DNA of 64,000 nt from Phoenix dactylifera (GCF_009389715.1 NC_052396.1:16825631-16889630); one strand, 5' to 3'; positions 20,235-31,549 are shown, numbered from the stretch's first letter. Made by a program: numbers and translations. Notes: generated from the letters alone by a model not told the origin.

Positions 20235-21752
20235 ATGGAGGTGTCCTTCTACTTCCTCTCCTCCTCCTGCCTCTTCCTCTTCTGCATCCTCGCCTCCGCT
20301 CTTCTCCTCCTCTTCAAAAAACCCTCGTCGCCCACAATCCTCCAGAGCTACCCTCTCATCGGCACCCTCCCTCACTTCATCAAGAACTGCAACCGCGTGC
20401 TCGAGTGGTCGACGGAGCTCCTCGCCGCCTCCCCCACCGCCACCGTCACCGTCGCGCCCATGGTCTTCACGGCCAACCCGTCTAACGTGGAGCACGTGCT
20501 CAAGACCAACTTCGACAACTACCCCAAGGGCGGCAGCATCGTGTCCGCCCTCCACGACTTCCTCGGTCGCGGCATCTTCATCTCCAACGGCGAGCAGTGG
20601 AAGGTCCAGCGCAAGACCGCCAGTTTCGAGTTCAACACCAAGTCCCTCCGCGCCTTCGTCCTCCACGCCGTCCGCCGCGAGGCCGTCGGCCGGCTCGTAC
20701 CCTTGTTAAGACGCGCCAGCCGCAGCGGCGAGGTCGTCGACCTCCAGGACGTCTTCGAGCGCTTCGCCTTCGATAACATCTGCAGCCTGGTGTTCGACCA
20801 GGACCCCAGCTGCCTTCTTGGGGGTAACGAAGAAGGCGAGAGGTTCTTCCACGCCTTCGACGAGGCCGCCCACCTGTGCATCGACAGGGCGAAGCAGGCC
20901 CTGCCGTTGGTCTGGAAGCTCAAGAAATGGCTCGACGTCGGATCGGAGAGGCGGCTACGGGAGTCGATGTCGACCGTCCATGAGTTCGTCGACATGTTCA
21001 TCTATCTGAAACGAAGGCGCGGCGCCGGCGATGGCGGAGATGACGATCTCCTCTCTCGCTTCGTCAAGAACGGCGAACAGTCCGACGAGTTCCTCCGCGA
21101 CTTCCTGATAAGCGTCGTGCTCGCCGGGCGAGACACGACGCCGGCAGCCATCACCTGGTTCTTCTGGGAACTGTCGTCGAGACCGGACGTCGTGGAGGCG
21201 ATCCGGGAGGAGCTCCGGTCAATCCGGTCGAAGCAGGGAGAAAAGCGCACGGACGAGGTGTTCGCGCTGGAGGAGCTGAGGGGCATGCACTATCTCCATG
21301 CGGCAATTTCAGAGTCGCTGCGGCTGCATCCGGCGGTACCGCTGCTGCCGAGGGTGTGCGAGAGGGATGACAAGCTACCGGACGGGACGAAGGTGTGCAA
21401 GGGGTGGACGGTGATGTACAACTCGTACGCGATGGGGAGAGATGAAGGGATATGGGGGGAGGACTGCAAGGAGTTCAGGCCGGAGAGGTGGCTGGAGGAA
21501 GGGGAGTTCCAGGCGGTGAGCGCTTTCCGGTACCCGGTGTTCCATGCTGGCCCGAGGATGTGCCTGGGGAAGGACATGGCGGTGATACAGATGAAGGCAC
21601 TCACGGCGATCATTCTGGAGGGGTTCGAGATGGAGCTGGTGGAGGAGCGGGGGAAGCACCAGCTCTCGGTGTCGATGAGGATGGAAGGAGGGCTGCCCAT
21701 GAGGTTTAGAGAACGGCAAGCGGGAACCAAGGCGTTTAATTTGATCAAATAA
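20235..21752 (+). CDS. Cytochrome P450, CYP94-type fatty-acid/oxylipin omega-hydroxylase
   Basis: An intronless frame gives 505 residues from the ATG at 20235. I chose this start because the protein then opens with a hydrophobic ER anchor (residues 4-27), followed by KKPSSP; an in-frame ATG at 20139 would add LINE-derived residues. Visible motifs: FEFNTKSL at 131-138, characteristic of CYP94; the I-helix AGRDTT at 297-302; ExxR (E360-R363); PERW at 416-419; and the haem loop FHAGPRMCLG with Cys443. CYP94 enzymes are ER-bound mono-oxygenases that hydroxylate the omega end of fatty acids or jasmonoyl-isoleucine. The FRYPVFHAGPRMCLGKDM stretch looks closest to CYP94D, but the subfamily and substrate are not settled. 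The frame is intact with all key residues. It is flanked by a LINE 5' and a copia element 350 bp 3'. Confidence 0.95.
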   Translation: MEVSFYFLSSSCLFLFCILASALLLLFKKPSSPTILQSYPLIGTLPHFIKNCNRVLEWSTELLAASPTATVTVAPMVFTANPSNVEHVLKTNFDNYPKGGSIVSALHDFLGRGIFISNGEQWKVQRKTASFEFNTKSLRAFVLHAVRREAVGRLVPLLRRASRSGEVVDLQDVFERFAFDNICSLVFDQDPSCLLGGNEEGERFFHAFDEAAHLCIDRAKQALPLVWKLKKWLDVGSERRLRESMSTVHEFVDMFIYLKRRRGAGDGGDDDLLSRFVKNGEQSDEFLRDFLISVVLAGRDTTPAAITWFFWELSSRPDVVEAIREELRSIRSKQGEKRTDEVFALEELRGMHYLHAAISESLRLHPAVPLLPRVCERDDKLPDGTKVCKGWTVMYNSYAMGRDEGIWGEDCKEFRPERWLEEGEFQAVSAFRYPVFHAGPRMCLGKDMAVIQMKALTAIILEGFEMELVEERGKHQLSVSMRMEGGLPMRFRERQAGTKAFNLIK

Positions 21753-22095
21753 AATGGACCAAGGCGTATCTCGTCCATTTCATTTCATTTCATCTCTGTC
21801 TCCAAGCGATCGAACCAGTATGGAATCTGATTGTCCTTCACTTTGTTGATTAATTTGAGTTATGTTGCCGACGTTTCCCTGCATTTAATAAGGTCCAATA
21901 TGCTGCTTAGTTCGAATATCAAGCAAAATAGGGTAAGGGGCACCCGCCATCTTCCTCGAATGTCATTTCATTTCCTCGTGAGTGCATCGACGACCGATGT
22001 GGTATAAAACCACAACCTACAACAACGTCCTAAACGAGGTGGGCTCTTTCTTATAAACACCAATAAGGATTTTATCTAGTCATATGCCAAAAAGT
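21753..22095. other. P450 3' flank
   Basis: A likely 3' UTR and spacer of about 340 bp up to the copia target duplication. It contains no second gene. An AATAAAATGG string overlaps the stop codon, and an ATTTAATAAGG string near 21883 could serve as a polyadenylation signal. Confidence 0.4.
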
Positions 22096-22100
22096 CATTC

Positions 22101-22302
22101 TAAAGAAATGAAATTGGAAAAAAGGAATGGGCTCTTCTTATTCATTGCAGTTTTCAAGGATTCTATATATAGATGCCGATGATCCTTCTAGTGACTATCT
22201 TTCCTAACTGTTAACAACAAACTAGCAACAAAAAAAACAAATTTCTGGTGTAACTAATTCTGCCAGCTGCATGCGTAATGTGGAGTTTGTAATTTTCCAA
22301 TA
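22101..22302 (-). repeat. 3' LTR of the copia element
   Basis: A 202-bp direct repeat of 25638-25839. The differences I see are one in the A/G run near the edge and two in the CAGTTTTCAAGG versus CAGTATACAAGG stretch. It contains TATATATAG, a possible TATA box. Confidence 0.95.
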
Positions 22303-22309
22303 TCCCCCC

Positions 22310-25300
22310 TCAAGATGGAGCATGAATATTGAGAATGCCCATCTTGCTAAGGAGTGGATCAAGCTGTGCAGCTCCAAGGGGTTTGGTGAGCACGTCTGCC
22401 AATTGGTCATTGGTTGAGACATGAAGAGTCTTGATGAGGCCAGCAGTGAGTCGTTCTCGGATGAAGTGGCAATCAACCTCGATATGTTTGGTTCGTTCAT
22501 GATATACAGGATTAGAAGCTATATGTATCGCAGCCAAACTATCACAAAATAACAATGCAGGCTGCTGATGGGGAATGGCAAGCTCCTTGAGTAATTGAAG
22601 GAGCCAGACAATTTCTGCAGAAGTAGTGGCCATTGCACGATACTCGGCCTCTGCTGAAGACCGAGAGACAGTGTGTTGCTTCTTGGATTTCCAAGAAATG
22701 AGAGATTCACCAAGGAATATGCATTGCCAGTAACTGAGCGACGGGTATCTGGACATCCAGCCCAGTCAGAATCTGAAAAAGCTTTCAGATGCAGAGGAGA
22801 CTTGCTGGGAAAAAATAAGCCCTGTGTCGGGGCCTTCTTGATGTAGCGTAGCACCCGAGTGACTGCATCTAAGTGGGGCTTACGAGGTTTGTCCATAAAC
22901 TGGCTAAGAGTTTGAGCTGCATAAGATAAATCTGGCCGTGTAGTTGTGAGATATAGCAAACGCCCAATAAGCCTTCTATAATGAGTGACATCCTGAATTT
23001 CTTCTCCGACATCTTTAGAAAGTTTCAGCTTTGGATCAAGAGGGCATGCAGCAGGTTTGGCAGCAAGTAAACCTGTCTCTTCAAGAAGCTCTAAGGCATA
23101 TTTCCGCTGGCAGATGGTGATTCCTTGTGCGGATCGAGCTACTTCAAGGCCTAAAAAATATTTTAGAGGCCCCAAGTCTTTGAGCTTGAACTGCCTATGG
23201 AGGAATGCAACAAATTCATCTACTTGTGCTGCATTGTTGGTGAAAAGAATTATATCATCGACATAAATCAAAAGCCCGACAAAGAAAGTGCCACTATTGC
23301 GAATGAACATAGAACTGTCAGCTGCGGATTGTAAAAAACCATGAGACAGCAATGTTGAGGAAAACTTGGAGAACCATTGCCTTGATGCCTGTTTTAATCC
23401 ATACAGTGATTTATGTAGCTTTAAAACCTGTGAAGGATTTGTGGATTGAAAACCTGGTGGCAAGCTCACGTAAACTTCTTCATCCAACTCCCCGTGAAGA
23501 AAAGCATTGTTCATGTCAAGTTGGTGTAAATGCCAGTTCAAAGATGATGCCAAAGCCAATACAGTTCTGATCGTCACCATTTTGACAACCGGAGAGAATG
23601 TTTCCAAATAGTCCAGCCCTTCCGTTTGAGTGTAGCCTTTAGCTACAAGGCGGGCCTTAAATCTCTCTATGCTCCCATCTGCATGATGCTTCACTTTATA
23701 TACCCATTTACAGCCAACTGTTGATTTTCCAGCTGGTAATTCACTTAATGACCAAGTCTTGTTCTCTTCAAGAGCTTGAATCTCAAGCCTCATTGCCTCT
23801 TGCCACTCGGGTAACTGAGAAGCCTGCGCAAAAGTTTTTGGTTCGAGATGTGTAGAGATAGCAAAGGCATGTGCTTTGTGAGATGCAGAGAGCCTATGAT
23901 ATGAGAGAACTGAATGAAGAGGAAATTTTATACCTGTAGCCGCAGAAAGATCCTTGGAGGAGGTAGCTAAGTGGCAGTGGTAATCAGCAAGATAGCTGGG
24001 TTGTCTTCTGACTCTCTCGGATCGCCTAAGGATTGTGGGAGATGCTGGAGAGTCAGGTAACAAAGAAGATTCAGATGAAAGAGAATCTGCATCTGGGTTT
24101 TCAGTGGAAGTGTGAGTCTGTGTTGAAGTATTTTCTGGAGGAATTGTAGCTGGGGAAGAAGGTACTGATGTATCAACAGTTACAGGGGAAGGCATGATAT
24201 GTGTAGGAGTATGAGAGGTATCGGACATGAAGAACAAGTGAGAGTTATCCGGAGCATATGGAAAGATATGCTCATGGAAGACCACATCTCTAGATACAAA
24301 CACCGAATGATTATGCAGATCATAAAGACGATAACCTTTTGTTCCATATGGATATCCAATGAATATGCAGGTCCGAGCCCTAGCGTCAAATTTTTTCCTG
24401 TCATGAGCTAAGGTGGATGCATAGCAAAGACATCCAAAAACCCGCATGTGATCATAGGTTGGTGGAGATGAAAATAATAGTTCATGCGGTGTTTTGCCGT
24501 TTAAAACTTTGGAAGGAGTTCTGTTGATGATGTATGCTGCGGTTAAAACACAGTCCCCCCAGAATTTTATAGGCAGAGAGGCTTGAAACTTAAGAGCTCT
24601 AGCCACCGTAAGAAGATGTCTATGTTTCCATTCTACGACTGAGTTTTGTTGTGGAGTGGCTACACATGTTAACTGGTGGATTATCCCATGGCTTTGAAAA
24701 AAGTCTTTCATGATGAATTCAGTTCCATTGTCTGTCCTAATGGCCTTTATTTTGCGATTGAATTGTGTCTGCACCAGCATGCTAAAATTGTGAAAGATTT
24801 GTTCTGTTTGGGACTTATGGTTCATTAAATATAACCATGTGCTTCGTGTGAAGTCATCAACAATGGTAAGAAAATAGCATGAACCATCTCTTGCAGGAAT
24901 GGGATATGGTCCCCAAACATCACTGTGAATTAATTCAAATGGGGATTTAGTACATATCATGCTGGAGGAAAAAGGTAACCGAGTGTGTTTAGCCAAAGGA
25001 CATATTGGGCAGACATGTGTAGAACTAAAATTCATAGCAGAATCAATGTTGTGTAACATATGAAGTTTTGGAAAGGATAAATGACCGAGGCGATAATGCC
25101 AAAGGTCTACAGTAGAAAATTTTGTTAGGTAGCTAAAAGAGGGAGGTAAAGCAGAACAATTCTTAGTTAAACTTTGAGAGCCAGGCGCCTGTAGCTGATA
25201 AAGTCCGCCGACTACGCTACCCCGACCAATTATCCTCCTGCTGCATAGGTCCTGAATATGACATGAAGAAGATTCAAATGTAAGTTGGCAATTAAGGTCA

Positions 25301-25608
25301 GAGGCAAGTGTTTGAACGGAGAGTAGATTAAAATGAAAAGTTGGGACACATAAGACATTTTTTAATAAGAGGTGACTTGTTAATCTAACACTGCCTATGT
25401 GTGTCACTTGCACAGTTTGTCCAGTTGGAAGTTGAACTCTGGAATTCAGTTGTGCATTGACATGAGTTAAGAAAGAGACATCTGATACGATATGATCGGA
25501 AGCACCCGTATCAATGATCCAGGCACCATTCGAGAAACCATTTTGTGAAGATAAAACCAAAGGTATGATATGAGAACTCTCAGAAGAGAAAGAAGGAAGA
25601 ACAGCCAC
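22310..25608 (-). pseudogene. Copia pol polyprotein (protease, integrase, RT, RNase H), frameshifted near its end
   Basis: The main frame (25608-22519) encodes, in order: an aspartic protease (WIIDTGASDHIV near residue 35); GAG-pre-integrase with the HHCC zinc site (HLSFPKLHML...CPICPLAKH); the integrase core (DVWGPYPIPA, DDFTRSTWLY, IRTDNGTEF and a downstream Glu in NSVVEW); and copia RT (YGLKQASRQWF and YVDDII). In the RNase H region, after DTRRSVTG, the frame shifts by one base (about 22735). The conserved continuation ([20 protein letters not shown], then the end near 22310) is in the neighbouring frame. The protease-to-integrase order confirms Ty1/copia. With the shift and no gag, it is unlikely to act alone. 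Confidence 0.93.
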
Positions 25609-25637
25609 AGAACGTCCTCAACCTTGCTCTGATACCA

Positions 25638-25839
25638 TAAAGAAATGAAATTGGGAAAAAGGAATGGGCTCTTCTTATTCATTGCAGTATACAAGGATTC
25701 TATATATAGATGCCGATGATCCTTCTAGTGACTATCTTTCCTAACTGTTAACAACAAACTAGCAACAAAAAAAACAAATTTCTGGTGTAACTAATTCTGC
25801 CAGCTGCATGCGTAATGTGGAGTTTGTAATTTTCCAATA
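25638..25839 (-). repeat. 5' LTR of the copia element
   Basis: A 202-bp repeat with TA...TA ends, paired with 22101-22302 and followed outside by CATTC. On the minus strand it precedes the tRNA-Met primer site. Confidence 0.95.
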
Positions 25840-25844
25840 CATTC

Positions 25845-27216
25845 TCATGTAACTCATATAATTTTATTCTGATCAATGGTGCACAATCGTTTTAACTTGA
25901 ATACAACATATTTTTTTCTTTTTTTGGGAAGCGAGGAGGCAAAATAACTTCAGTACAATTATTGGGGCAGTGAAGTTATGATTGCCCTGCATATCCAACC
26001 CCACTGCATGTTTGAACCTTTCCAATGTATTCCAGTTTTCCAACCAAACAAAAATTTCAAACTTTACTCTTTTTTTTTTGGTTGTTGTTGAAAAAGACAT
26101 GATAAAGTAGAATGCATAGGAGTATAAGAAAAGGGGCAACACGTCCGTTAACTTTAGGATCGAGGTGAAAAAGCTAAGCAGGTATTTAATAGCGTAGCCT
26201 GTCAGGGCTTAGGTGCTCGGCATAGGCAGCCATTTGGCACGAGAGAAACTCAAGGACCTTCTTTGGAAAGAAAAAAAAAAAAAGAATCGTCGGCCTACTC
26301 GGTCTTTCATAAAACCTTGAACTTCTTCTCTTGTGGGCAGTTTTTGTAATGCCCAAACATCCGATAGTCACAACTATCTTCCAAGTAAACTGTCTTAAGA
26401 TTGGAGAAGTTCCTCACTTTCTCTATTTTCCATCAAAAGATTAGCTGATCCTAAATAATTGGGACCTCTGTGCATTATTTCTGTGAAATGATTAGTTGAT
26501 AGCAAAAAAATTGGGGCGTTTGATTGCTATACGACTTGCTAAAGAGGATGGCAATTACACGCTGTCTGCTTGCAAACGAAGACCCTACTCCAGCTTTCGC
26601 ACTCCCCGATCTTCTCAATTCAATCTTAAGATGGTCCCAATAATTTGGACAGAACTTGGTTGCTAGCCTCATAGTGGTCGTAGTGGTGCACACACAAATC
26701 AGCTGCCAGCTGTGTTGGTTTGGGCACATGACTTGGCTCTTTGGCTCATGTAGTCCGAGATTTGAATCTTGGCTTACAAGCACTTCTCTTAGCGGAAGAT
26801 TAAGAGCTCGATCGCAAGTCTGTTTTTGACTTTACCTACAAACGAGCATCATAAGACACAAGGGAAAAAAAGGCTTAAAATATTGTGCAATCCATGCGTA
26901 TATATTTTCTTACACTTCCTTCCATATGTGGGTAAACTCGATATGTAAAATTTTTAATAATGAGATTAAAGAGTGTGGAAACAGAGTTCAAACTCAAGAT
27001 CTTTGATCTGATACCATGTTACAATTACTAATTATCCCAAAAACTTAGACTTATAAGATGAGATTAGATATATTTATATATTTTATATTTTCTTAATTTC
27101 GGACCCAAGCCAGGATACAAACCGTTCTACAAACAACTCCACTCAACGCGACCAAACAACTAAAGAAGAAACAAATCAAAGGATCAGGACAACTAGCTCG
27201 CTTAGGATCAGATTGC
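25845..27216. other. Intergenic spacer between the copia element and the aquaporin gene
   Basis: No gene is recognised. Near 26980-27060 is a string with CTGATACCATG followed by CCCAAAAACTTAGACTTATAAGATGAGA. It resembles a widespread retroelement remnant with a tRNA-Met primer site, but no LTR pair was found. Confidence 0.4.
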
Positions 27217-28210
27217 CTAGTAATCTTCTGGAGCTAAGGGCTGGTGAGCATGGGGATGGGGTGTCTCCGTGGGGATAACAAGGTACTCATACATAACCCC
27301 TGCAATTCCAGCACCCACAAAAGGCCCAAGCCAGTACACCCAGTGGCGCCTCCACCGCCAGCCGACGAGCGCCGGACCAAAAGCCCGTGCCGGGTTCATG
27401 GAGGCACCGTCGAACGGACCGCCGGCGAGGATGTTAGCTCCGACGACAAAGCCAATGGCAAGTGGTGCGATGGTGCCGAGATGGCCTCTCTTGGGGTCGA
27501 TCGCCGTGGCATAGACGGTGTAGACAAGCCCGAACGTCATCACGATCTCGAGCAGTACTGCATGCCACTCGCCGATGCCCGATCCCAGCGAGAACCCTAA
27601 CGGCCTCTGCATGGTCCCAAAATACACCACAGGACGTCATTTTAGCTCCGGCACCAACCCGTACAGGATGATACGTAGATAGATGACATTCGCATGCAAT
27701 TAAGTTTGAAGCTGGAAGTCCATTACCATGCCTCCTGTTGCGACCCTTAGTAAGAGTGAAGCTACGATTGCACCGAGGAGCTGGGCCACCCAGTAGCAGA
27801 CGGCATGGATGACGGAGATCCGGCCGCCAACGAGGGCACCGAAGGTGACTGCCGGATTGATGTGGCCGCCGGAGATGTTGAAGGCGATGGAGACCGCAAC
27901 GAAGAGGGCCAACGCATGGGCTATGGCAACCATCACAAGGCCGCTAGCGGTGGAGGTGTCCTTGTACAGCTTCTCTGCAACCAAGTACCTAAAGTTGGCG
28001 ACCATGCATGCGAGTGCAACCATATCTACGTGCAAATGGACATGGATGCAGTTTAGTTAAAAAATTTGGTGTACCGAGAGAGAGGACGGAGCCTTCGCCG
28101 GCGAATACGAAGATGGCGGTGCCGATGAACTCGGAGAGAGCGGCGCGCATGGTGTCAGGTTGGACGGCATCTTCGGTCCGGCCGAAGGCGAATCGAGGGC
28201 GAGGGGGCAT
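27217..28210 (-). CDS. TIP3: Tonoplast intrinsic protein, TIP3 (seed alpha-TIP) type
   Basis: Three exons (28210-28075, 27974-27727, 27606-27217) with GT...AG introns give 257 residues, the normal length. Both half-helix motifs are intact: NPA at 85-87 and NPA at 199-201, the latter followed by Arg202 of the selectivity filter. His65 sits where TIPs carry the helix-2 filter histidine. The start [15 protein letters not shown] and the His/Pro-rich tail ending HQPLAPEDY are marks of TIP3, the aquaporin of seed protein-storage vacuoles, which conducts water and small neutral solutes across the tonoplast. Six hydrophobic helices are evident. Exon GC content is high against an AT-rich intron. TIP3 genes are normally seed-specific and ABA-responsive; I did not identify the cis elements here. 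Confidence 0.96.
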
Positions 28211-28356
28211 GGCTGGACGGACTATTCCTCTCTTCTTCTACCTGTTCCTCAACTGCTTCTTCTTCCTCTTCTTGCTCTTTCTCCTTGGTAGTGTTCTATC
28301 TACTGCTCGGTACGAGGGCTTTGGACGCAAGGATGAGGAGAAAGGAGAGGCGAACG

Positions 28357-28382
28357 GGGGCGGTGGCGGTGGCGGTGGCGGT
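28357..28382. repeat. GGCGGT hexanucleotide microsatellite
   Basis: About four copies of GGTGGC/GGCGGT lie 150 bp upstream of the TIP3 start codon. Confidence 0.8.
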
Positions 28383-28457
28383 GCCCCAGGAAAGGTGATA
28401 GAGAAGTGCGGACACGTGGGAGGGGTGGGGTTGGGAGGAGCGGCACGTAGGGAGAGG

Positions 28458-28660
28458 TTTTTATTTGTTTATTTATTTTTACATCGGGCGGCTCAAACAC
28501 AATGGTCTGGGTGCAGCCCACAATGTCAAAAAGAAGAAAAAAAAGACATGGAAGATGACACCGAGACATGAGAGATGTTGAGCGATGCACGGCGCCGCTT
28601 GCCAGGCGGTTGCTCAATCTTCTCTTCACTGTTCTCATAAGTGATTCGTGGGGGCCATAC
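28458..28660 (-). mobile_element. Probable short LINE 3' fragment upstream of TIP3
   Basis: On the minus strand a TTTTTGACATTGTGGGCTG string is followed by an A-rich run (AAAAATAAATAAACAAATAA). It parallels the TTTTTGACCGTATGGGTTG string at the tail of the LINE at 29290-31080. No coding domain remains, so this call rests on the similar tail only. Confidence 0.35.
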
Positions 28661-29289
28661 GGCAAAGTCTATTTCATCCTCTTTTTTTTCTTCTGATGGT
28701 GCTTGTTCTTTTTCATTTCAAAGCGATCTGTTCAAATAAAGAGGAATATTTACAAGCTAGATGAAGTCATATATGAGCACATGTGATGCAAATGATGCCG
28801 GCTGGTTATGAATTTAATCAGGGAATTTAATTGGTTTCGGACCTTGGATGCCAGCGTGAACCAGACCTATTCGGTTGGAGGGTTCAGGTTAGGGTCTATT
28901 TGCGTTTGAATCGCATGCCTTGCTGGGGACTTGGTGCTATCGGGGCGTGTAAGGGATGGAAGGGTCTGGTCCACGAGCAAATCTTTAGAACCATGTCGGG
29001 TCCAAAAGCGTCCAGCTTGGGAAACCACTTACCATTTCTGATCGAGACTAGACGGGTTGGATTGATTTATTGCCATGAACGTACCATTGGACTTGCTACA
29101 TTTGTCCACATCTTAGAGGCAACATAATGCGTTGTACCTCAGAATGCAGCTATGGCCAAAAACTGCTGAAAGCTACGGCATCCCCAAACAAACCATAAAT
29201 TACACTTTCATATTAACCAACTTGCCTATGCCAAATTAGATCTCCTGAAATCTGAGGTAATTCTCCAATTCATTTCCCGTCGGTGCTTT

Positions 29290-31080
29290 GTGTGAGTACA
29301 ACCCATACGGTCAAAAAGAATAAAGAGAATACAAAGAAGATGCTCTAGAATGCTAAGCCGCAAAGGATGCCACCCAGTGCGCCGCATATGTTTATCTTCC
29401 TGTAGGCATAAGTAGCCCGATGGAAGGCGCACTAACCCAAAAATCTACAAATGTAGTGAATCAACTGCATCCCATCAGCCGCACGATCCGGATCCTAGAT
29501 CACTCGATCACCATAGTCGAGTCTTCCTCAAGAATGATGTGGTCTGCGTCCAGCACTCGCCTCGCGTAGGAGATTCCCTCTTATGCGGCTCTGCCCTCGG
29601 CACCTATGACATTCGCTCAAAGATCCGTCCGTCACAAATCTGGCCTCCTAATCTCTAATGACAAACCCGGCACTACCGCTGCCACCTCCCTCAGTGACGC
29701 CGCCATGGAAGTTCATCTTGAAAACATCAGGGGGTGGGGTCTCCCATGAGACAGGCATAGTCCTGGACGCTATAAAAGCGGAATAAGAGCCCCAAATTTT
29801 CCTAGCCAGCCCAAGAGACGGCGATGCAGTGATATGCTAAGAACCTCCACCGTATGAAGAAGGGCCCTGTCCACCACCAGCCTCGGGTGCACATCTCTAT
29901 CCTCAAAAACTCGGGCATTCCTATCTAGCCAACAGTGATAGGCCAGATAAGCCGCCCTGATCCCTTGCACCACCATGGAGCAGGCCTTCGAGAGGATTTC
30001 CGCAGGAAGCTCAGGAACTCCTCCATCGACGTCCACCTCTGAGTCAGATCGGAGGGAGTCGAGGCGTACTACCAAATCTGAATAGCCCGCTGACAACCAA
30101 ATAGAACATGAAAGATAGACTCCTCCACCTTCTGGCATGCCCAACATCCTGAGGAAATACCAATCCTTCACCTGGCCAGCACACCTCTGGTAGGAGGATA
30201 CCCCCAGACCACCTTCCAAACAAACAGCGCCATCCGAGGATGGATACGTACCCTCCAGATCCAACCCCCTCAATCTACCATGCTAACGCCCTCCTGACCA
30301 ACCCCAATAGATCCTTTGTTCTCACTTTCGTCCTACCAGTCCGACCCCACACCCTCCTGTCCTCAGCATCACCCACTGGTAGCAGCACCGCCAACACTCG
30401 CTCAGCCAGCTGTTCGCCAAAAGCCCGTCTGACAAAACCCTCATCCCAGATCCGCTCTCCTGGTATGATCAGGTCGCCTACCCTACTCTCCTCTAGCCAA
30501 TCAAGGTCGAGTGCAGTAGGCAATCTACAAAGCGGCAAGTCGGCCAACCAGCTATCCCCCAAGGCATCCATCGCTCGCCCGTCTTCAATCTCCCACCGAT
30601 CTTCGGGATCACCAGATGAGCACGAGAGCAGATCTCTCTCCAAACAAAAGAACTGCACCGTCCCATGCGGAAGGCTAACGGATCTGCCAGGTCTCCATAC
30701 TTGGCTCTCATCATGGAACCTAGAGACTCACCGTCTCCAGTATAAATCTGGCTGCCAACCTGGTGGCGAAGAGCTCTCGTCGCTCGAGCAGAGAGTGGAT
30801 TCCCAGCCCCCCTACTGGTCGGCTGGCATATCGTGCCCCACGCCAACAGGTGGACACCACGAATAGGTGGACACGACGACTATCCCCTTATCTTCGCCAG
30901 ATGAAATCTTTAAACAGGCGCTCGATACACTGTAGCGCTCCGGTGGGCATCAGGGTATTAGATATAAGATAGATGGGAATAGAGGTGAGCACTGACCGCC
31001 TAGTCGCACATCATGGACAAGGTGCAAATCTGCCAATGCTCCGAGGGGTAGACAATCCTCCCTACGAAAATGACGGCCTG
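29290..31080 (-). mobile_element. Truncated, degenerate LINE (end of RT, zf-RVT, RNase H)
   Basis: From right to left on the minus strand: the end of RT (SVLTSIPIYLISNTLMPTG, near 31010-30950); RNA-binding and zf-RVT blocks spread over three frames (SMMRAKYGDLADPLAFRM, VWREICSRAHLV, LADLPLCRLPTALD, VCLEGGLGV); the WLDRNARVFEDRDV linker near 29910; then RNase H (KMNFHGGVTEGGGSGSAGFV near 29700, WVASFAA near 29370). Its tail TTGTACTCACACAAAG ends near 29290, matching the TTGTACTC end of the split LINE. Frameshifts and stops are many, so this is an old copy. It was 5'-truncated within the RT. Confidence 0.82.
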
Positions 31081-31549
31081 TGATTGGAACCCCAGTAACA
31101 AAAGGCTGAATAGTATTTCAATTGGGTACAATATAAAAAATGTATAGATTAAACTTCTAAATGAAATAAATCAGTCAGCTTCGCCGTGATTCCAGCATCT
31201 AATTTTTTTGCTAAAAAACAGAACATCGGAGCTTTCCCATATGCTCAGAAACCAAGGAGTTTTCCGTGTACTAGTTGAAAAGAATTTAAAACTCTAAAAG
31301 GAAATACTGACAATATGACCATTCTATTGTACTCAGCAATCCAATGGAAATACAAAACCAACTTCTTTACGGCAATCATTTTCTGTCAAAGATTGAGTAC
31401 GGAAGAAAAGCACTCCTTTATTAGGTGGAATCTTGTGGCTGCAACACAGTTTTAAGTCTAATTCTACATTGTATACATGCAGTGAAAAAGAACACCCGTA
31501 AGAACTAAAGAGAAAAACACCAATGTAATCTGTTTCAAAGTTTTCAAAA

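Larger units (their letters stand above)
22101..25839 (-). mobile_element. Ty1/copia LTR retrotransposon lacking gag
   Basis: Two 202-bp LTRs (22101-22302 and 25638-25839) differ at about three positions. They are flanked by the same 5-bp duplication CATTC (22096-22100 and 25840-25844). On the minus strand the LTR runs from TATTGG to CTTTA, so the ends are TA...TA rather than TG...CA. Next to the 5' LTR (25626-25637) is the primer-binding site TGGTATCAGAGC, complementary to initiator tRNA-Met. Next to the 3' LTR (22303-22313) is the purine tract TTGAGGGGGGA. The pol frame starts within about 20 bp of the primer site, so gag is missing. It inserted recently, but with gag lost it would depend on a helper. 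Confidence 0.95.
28211..29289. other. Aquaporin 5' flank and spacer
   Basis: 28211-28300 is pyrimidine-rich on the plus strand (CTTCTTCTTCC), likely the TIP3 5' UTR. 28357-28382 is a short GGCGGT repeat. 28458-28660 looks like a LINE tail (own entry). From 28660 to 29289 I see no gene. Confidence 0.45.

Noticed and set aside
20166-20666. Long Glu/Gly-rich minus-strand reading frame opposite the P450
   Set aside because: It is the antisense shadow of GC-rich P450 codons, with no domain and extreme composition.
26975-27060. CTGATACCATG string resembling a copia primer-binding site
   Set aside because: No LTR pair or pol sequence adjoins it; at most an old remnant.
28831-29127. 98-codon plus-strand reading frame
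   Set aside because: No resemblance to a known family, no splice context, in a repeat-rich spacer.
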